Positions 3,109 through 5,794 of a stretch of 5,794 nucleotides of DNA are shown here, piece by piece. The stretch spans positions 1 through 5,794 of the forward strand of contig JBBILY010000171.1 in the NCBI GenBank assembly GCA_037444705.1. The letters run 5' to 3'. The notes below the pieces were generated by a model. That model was not told where the DNA came from and made no database searches. It saw nothing but the letters and a program-made list of their open reading frames with translations. Origin of the DNA: DATCYX01 sp037444705 (GTDB taxonomy: Bacteria > Chloroflexota > Anaerolineae > Anaerolineales > UBA4823). The stretch's first letter is position 1. Every line of letters starts with the position of its first letter. The translations under genes were made by a program, and so were the position numbers.

Positions 3109-5661
3109 TCAACCACAACCACCTAAATCCGGCGGTGTCAAGCAGGGCGTCTTCGTTGGCGTGGGCGTGCTGGGAGCAGAAGTGCGCGTAGGGGTGGGTG
3201 TTCGCGAAGGGGCCGGCGTGGAGGTGGCTGGTGGCGTAGGTGTACGCGTGCGGGTGGGGGTGGCTGTGAACACCGGAGGGTTGGTCGCCGTGCGCGTTGG
3301 CGTATTCGAGGGTTTAATTTGCAGAGTAGCGGTAGGAGTGCGCGTTGGGGTAGGGGTGGTGTTTGGCGTGCGGGTCACAGTCGCGGTTGGCAGCACCTGA
3401 GTGCGCGTCGGAGTCAGCGTGATGGTTGGTGTGGGGGTGGGAGCTACGCATAATCTTTGAGTGACGACACAACTCAGCCCGTTAAAGTCGAAGGTCAACT
3501 CACCGCCAAAACATCCCTGGCCGTTGATGGTAGTTGGGAAGTTGCCAAAGTCGGCCTCCCACCAGGCCTGGGTCTGACCGGGCAGAGCAATGCGAGGTGC
3601 TGCAGCCGAAACTGGCGAACTATATGAGTTGACATCATAGTAACGATTGCCCTGAAAGCGGAAGTAATCAAAATACATGTTTGAGGACCAGTTTGTGGGC
3701 CATTGAAGGGTTGAATAGGTTAGATAGGCTGGAGCAACGTTATCGTTGCGCACGCGAATTTCAAAGTTGTCATCATTGATACGCGCTCCATTGGCATAAA
3801 TCAGGCTACAACTCGGGGTGGGCGTGGCTATAGGACGAATCACAGGATCGCGTTGCAGGCGACATCCGTTATCAAATTCAAATGTCACCCCAAAATCTGA
3901 GGAAAGGAGGCCATAAATGCTCATCCAATTTGCCGGATTTTCATTATTCTTATCCAGGTCCAATCTGAAGACGTAATTCGTGCCAGAGTTAAACGGTTGG
4001 GCACCCCGCCAGGTCTCGGGGGAATCAACGCTAGTATCGGTACTTGAGTCGTAATCCACCGCCCCACCATTCCCCTCACCCCAGACAACACTGCTTCCGG
4101 TCGGGCTATACCGGAACCAATCCATACGCAGGGAGGTATCCCCTAACGCCGACAGTAATTGCTCAGCATAATCCCAGTTGACGATCACGCGGGTTAGATT
4201 GGCGCTATAGCGGTCATTGTTGGTTAGGGTCAACCGCATATTACCGTAATCCTGTAACTCAAAGTCGGTCATGGTATATAAGTCACAGTTGGGTTGCGGG
4301 AGATCACGCACCAGAGCCGGGCGCTGTAAGACACAGCCATTATCCAGCGTCACGATCATGCCAAAATCAGAGGGGATCACCATACCACTGGTCTCAAAAT
4401 CGCTCCAATTATTGTCAAAGTCAACTTTGATTTGTCCTGATGAGCCAGCCGGCAAGGGAAGTGGCCCCAACCATGAGTCTGGTGCATCGCTGGAGGTGTC
4501 TGTGGGCGAATCATAATCGCGAGGAGCCGCACCCTCATTTTGTCCACCCCATACATTGGTGGAGGTATTATTCCATTTGAACCAATCCACGTACAAATAA
4601 CGATAACCCAGCATCTCGCCCACGCGCTCGGCATAATTCCAATCCAGCAAGATATTGGTCACGTTGGCATCCGCCGGGCTGTTGTTGAGCACATTGATCT
4701 GGAGATGAGCATAGTCAGGATGGGAGGCGCCGTTAGCGAAGGAGAAATCACTTAAGGTATACAGGCTGCAATCGGGGGTTGCCGTTGGTGTCGGGGTCAA
4801 AGTTTCGGTGGGCGTTCCCGTGGAGGTGGGCGTGACTGTGGCAGTATAGGTTGGCGGTGGTGGCGGGGTACGCGTCGGAGCATTGATGATCTGGCTGCCC
4901 AACCCGCTGACGCGTGAGGTGCGAAATCTCTCGACAATCCCTTCGCGCCAGGCGGTGAGCGGGAGTTGTGGCCAAAGATTACTGATGAAAGGCAGAATCA
5001 TGGGATGGACAAAGGTAACGATGACTCGCACCCGATCACCCGGCCCTCCGGCATCGTCCATGTAGACACCATCCACCGTATCATAACAGGTGACCGGATT
5101 AGTGGTCTCATCCTTAGCGAAATCCGCATTTGTGTCCTGATCGCGCTCGGTGTCACGATTGCTGCACACTGTCACATGAAAATATCCCCGCAAGCTGGGG
5201 TTACCCAGATCAGCAAAATTATGGCTGATGAGGTAAGCCAGATAATCTCCTAAGGTGCTTGTCGCATCATCAACAGCGATCCCCGCCGCGCCAGCGCGGG
5301 CTGCATCGCGAATGGATGGCAATCGCGCCCAATCCACCAGACGTTCGCTCAATTCTCGGGCATCACTCCCATAAGAATCAGGCACATGGCAATCGCCAGC
5401 CGGATCTCCATTGTAGGCGTCTTCATCGGTCAATCCCAGGGCAATGGCTGCCTCGTCGCAATACTGAGGGTCGTACTCGCCGGTCACTGCGTAGCGCAAG
5501 CCAAAGCGCGCCGAGTTCTGCACGGTTAGCCAGGCCTGAACCAGGCGACCGAACTCTATCACCCCAAATAACAGAAGCAAAAGCAAAGGCAAAGCCAGGG
5601 CAAATTCCACGATGGCTTGCCCTAAAGTTCGTGCAGGTGAAACGAGGCGTGTCTTGCTCAT
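3109..5661 (-). CDS. Giant TadE-like pseudopilin with three repeated modules and a Pro/Thr tail
   Basis: This 850-residue membrane-anchored protein has a Tad (tight adherence, type IVc pilus) type N-terminus. Residues 11-45 hold RTLGQAIVEFALALP and a long hydrophobic helix. Gly14 followed by Glu19 fits the G-x4-E-(F/Y) motif cut by the TadV prepilin peptidase in TadE/TadF. Residues 46-250 resemble a TadE ectodomain, ending with RVRVIVTFVHPMILPF and LTAWREGIVERF. A Pro/Thr linker (262-296) leads to module 1 (298-452) and module 2 (459-609), clearly homologous, with W(N/D)YAE, DWF(K/R), DYDS-TDTS and DNGC-LQR. Module 3 (618-739) is more divergent. A Thr-Pro-Arg tail (740-838) follows, and the protein ends CLTPPDLGGCG. 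Ordinary TadE proteins are about 130-250 residues, so most of this chain is an added stalk or head. The start is ATG at 5661 with SD AGGAG 8 nt upstream. The TadG-like gene lies 18 nt upstream, implying one operon. Function beyond pilus or surface display is unknown. Confidence 0.85.
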   Translation of the reverse strand: MSKTRLVSPARTLGQAIVEFALALPLLLLLLFGVIEFGRLVQAWLTVQNSARFGLRYAVTGEYDPQYCDEAAIALGLTDEDAYNGDPAGDCHVPDSYGSDARELSERLVDWARLPSIRDAARAGAAGIAVDDATSTLGDYLAYLISHNFADLGNPSLRGYFHVTVCSNRDTERDQDTNADFAKDETTNPVTCYDTVDGVYMDDAGGPGDRVRVIVTFVHPMILPFISNLWPQLPLTAWREGIVERFRTSRVSGLGSQIINAPTRTPPPPPTYTATVTPTSTGTPTETLTPTPTATPDCSLYTLSDFSFANGASHPDYAHLQINVLNNSPADANVTNILLDWNYAERVGEMLGYRYLYVDWFKWNNTSTNVWGGQNEGAAPRDYDSPTDTSSDAPDSWLGPLPLPAGSSGQIKVDFDNNWSDFETSGMVIPSDFGMIVTLDNGCVLQRPALVRDLPQPNCDLYTMTDFELQDYGNMRLTLTNNDRYSANLTRVIVNWDYAEQLLSALGDTSLRMDWFRYSPTGSSVVWGEGNGGAVDYDSSTDTSVDSPETWRGAQPFNSGTNYVFRLDLDKNNENPANWMSIYGLLSSDFGVTFEFDNGCRLQRDPVIRPIATPTPSCSLIYANGARINDDNFEIRVRNDNVAPAYLTYSTLQWPTNWSSNMYFDYFRFQGNRYYDVNSYSSPVSAAAPRIALPGQTQAWWEADFGNFPTTINGQGCFGGELTFDFNGLSCVVTQRLCVAPTPTPTITLTPTRTQVLPTATVTRTPNTTPTPTRTPTATLQIKPSNTPTRTATNPPVFTATPTRTRTPTPPATSTPAPSRTPTPTRTSAPSTPTPTKTPCLTPPDLGGCG
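3148..3444 (-). repeat. Low-complexity Thr-Pro-Arg coding repeat (C-terminal tail of the TadE-like protein)
   Basis: The minus strand repeats ACNCCNACNCGN-type codons for about 300 bases, encoding residues 740-838. The complementary plus strand is a G/T-rich run with many GGGG and GGTGGG tracts. Such Pro/Thr stretches typically form extended, often glycosylated stalks in exported proteins. The short, imperfect DNA repeats could allow length changes by slippage or recombination. Confidence 0.85.
3445..4770 (-). repeat. Three tandem divergent protein modules inside the TadE-like gene
   Basis: Module 1 is coded at 4306-4770, module 2 at 3835-4287 and module 3 at 3445-3810. Modules 1 and 2 share an opening C-(S/D)-LYT-x2-DF, W(N/D)YAE, (V/M)DWF, WG-x2-N-G, DYDS-x-TDTS-x3-P-x-(S/T)W, SDFG and closing DNGC-x-LQR. 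Module 3 keeps CSL, N-x-F-x-(I/V)-x-V-x-N, FDYFRF and a final cysteine-containing strand. Each copy starts and ends near a cysteine, suggesting a disulfide-clasped beta-sandwich. The divergence implies old protein-level duplication, not recent DNA duplication. I do not recognise a named family. Confidence 0.78.
4774..4878 (-). repeat. Pro/Thr linker between the TadE region and module 1
   Basis: This stretch encodes residues 262-296, nearly pure Pro and Thr (PPPPPTYTATVTPT, then TETLTPTPTATP). It marks the boundary between the membrane-anchored TadE part and the repeated modules and is the same style of spacer as the C-terminal tail. A much shorter one (IATPTP) separates modules 2 and 3. Confidence 0.85.
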
Positions 5662-5669
5662 CGGAAACT

Positions 5670-5674
5670 CTCCT
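5670..5674 (-). promoter_or_regulatory. Strong ribosome binding site AGGAG for the TadE-like gene
   Basis: AGGAG on the minus strand ends 8 nt before the ATG at 5661 and lies inside the 18-nt gap after the upstream stop (5680-5682). It fixes the start that places Gly14 and Glu19 in the prepilin-like motif. Confidence 0.8.
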
Positions 5675-5679
5675 GATTT

Positions 5680-5793
5680 TCACCGGCTAATCTTGGTGAA
5701 AATCCGGGTGGCGATATTTTCAAAGATCTGATTCAGATAAGGTGTATCTGGGGCGTAATAATAATTGCCGCAACTGGCCAAGGGGGGTTTACC
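5680..5793 (-). CDS. TadG/von Willebrand-A-like Tad-locus protein, C-terminal 37 residues (5' end outside window)
   Basis: This open frame enters from the right edge and ends in TGA at 5680-5682. The visible part reads LASCGNYYYAPDTPY and then LNQIFENIATRIFTKISR. A pattern of the type 'Y-x-APD-x2-x-L-x2-IF-x2-IA-x-RIF-x-(R/K)I' is what I recall at the C-terminus of TadG-like proteins, where a von Willebrand A domain ends in an amphipathic helix. The role would be a minor, cell-wall or envelope-associated component of the Tad pilus system. It precedes the TadE-like gene by 18 nt, the normal tadG/tadE type of neighbourhood, so they are probably co-transcribed. The frame is too short to confirm the vWA domain, and the metal-binding DxSxS site would lie outside the window. 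Confidence 0.68.
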   Translation of the reverse strand, partial: GKPPLASCGNYYYAPDTPYLNQIFENIATRIFTKISR

Positions 5794-5794
5794 G

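Noticed and set aside
3330..3390. G-rich runs on the plus strand that could suggest a G-quadruplex
   Set aside because: The G tracts follow from Pro/Thr codons on the minus strand. Four closely spaced tracts of three or more G are not clearly present, so coding constraint is the simpler explanation.
3161..3400. Plus-strand open frame rich in Gly-Val-Arg
   Set aside because: It is the complement of the Thr-Pro-Arg coding repeat. Its composition follows directly from the opposite strand and there is no independent support for translation.
5259..5690. Plus-strand open frame opposite the TadE N-terminus
   Set aside because: Composition is unlike a real protein (many Arg, Gln and His) and the TadE motifs on the other strand are decisive.

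Overview
The window looks like a piece of a Chloroflexota chromosome, probably from the Anaerolineae/Caldilineae side. This rests on style rather than on any marker match. Long Thr-Pro-Arg ('TPTPTRTPT') linkers join secreted domains, TadE-type proteins occur, CSLREA/beta-helix surface proteins occur, and a short 'YLPLxxR/K' motif sits at a protein end or just after a signal peptide. I recall all of these as common in that phylum, but I could not run a search.

Layout: bases 2-298 (+) are the last 98 codons of secF, a Sec translocon accessory subunit. It converges on a minus-strand cluster, and a perfect 11-bp hairpin (325-350) lies between them. Everything else is on the minus strand. In transcription order (right to left) the cluster is: (1) the last 37 codons of a Tad-locus-type protein (5680-5793), with a TadG/von Willebrand-A-like C-terminus; (2) an 850-residue TadE-like pseudopilin (3109-5661) fused to three divergent copies of an uncharacterised module and a roughly 100-residue Pro/Thr tail; (3) a 291-residue secreted protein with a carboxypeptidase-regulatory-like domain and a DUF2135/YfaP-like beta domain (2162-3037); (4) a CSLREA / beta-helix / choice-of-anchor Q / Calx-beta surface protein (357-2147), cut in two by an in-frame TAG codon at 1374-1376.

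The first two minus-strand genes are 18 nt apart, and so look co-transcribed. A 70-nt gap follows, with a possible new promoter. The last two genes are only 14 nt apart, with an SD in the gap. Every minus-strand product appears to be exported or membrane-anchored, so I infer a cell-surface module: Tad-type minor pilins plus large exposed adhesin-like or matrix-binding proteins. None of the minus-strand genes is recognisable as an enzyme. There are no tRNA, rRNA, CRISPR or transposase sequences, and no gene-free stretch longer than about 70 bases.

The two most notable points are the TadE-plus-triplicated-module architecture and the in-frame stop. The stop sits inside one degenerate beta-helix repeat whose length phase is perfectly kept. 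That argues for point mutation, recoding or sequencing error rather than a frameshift.
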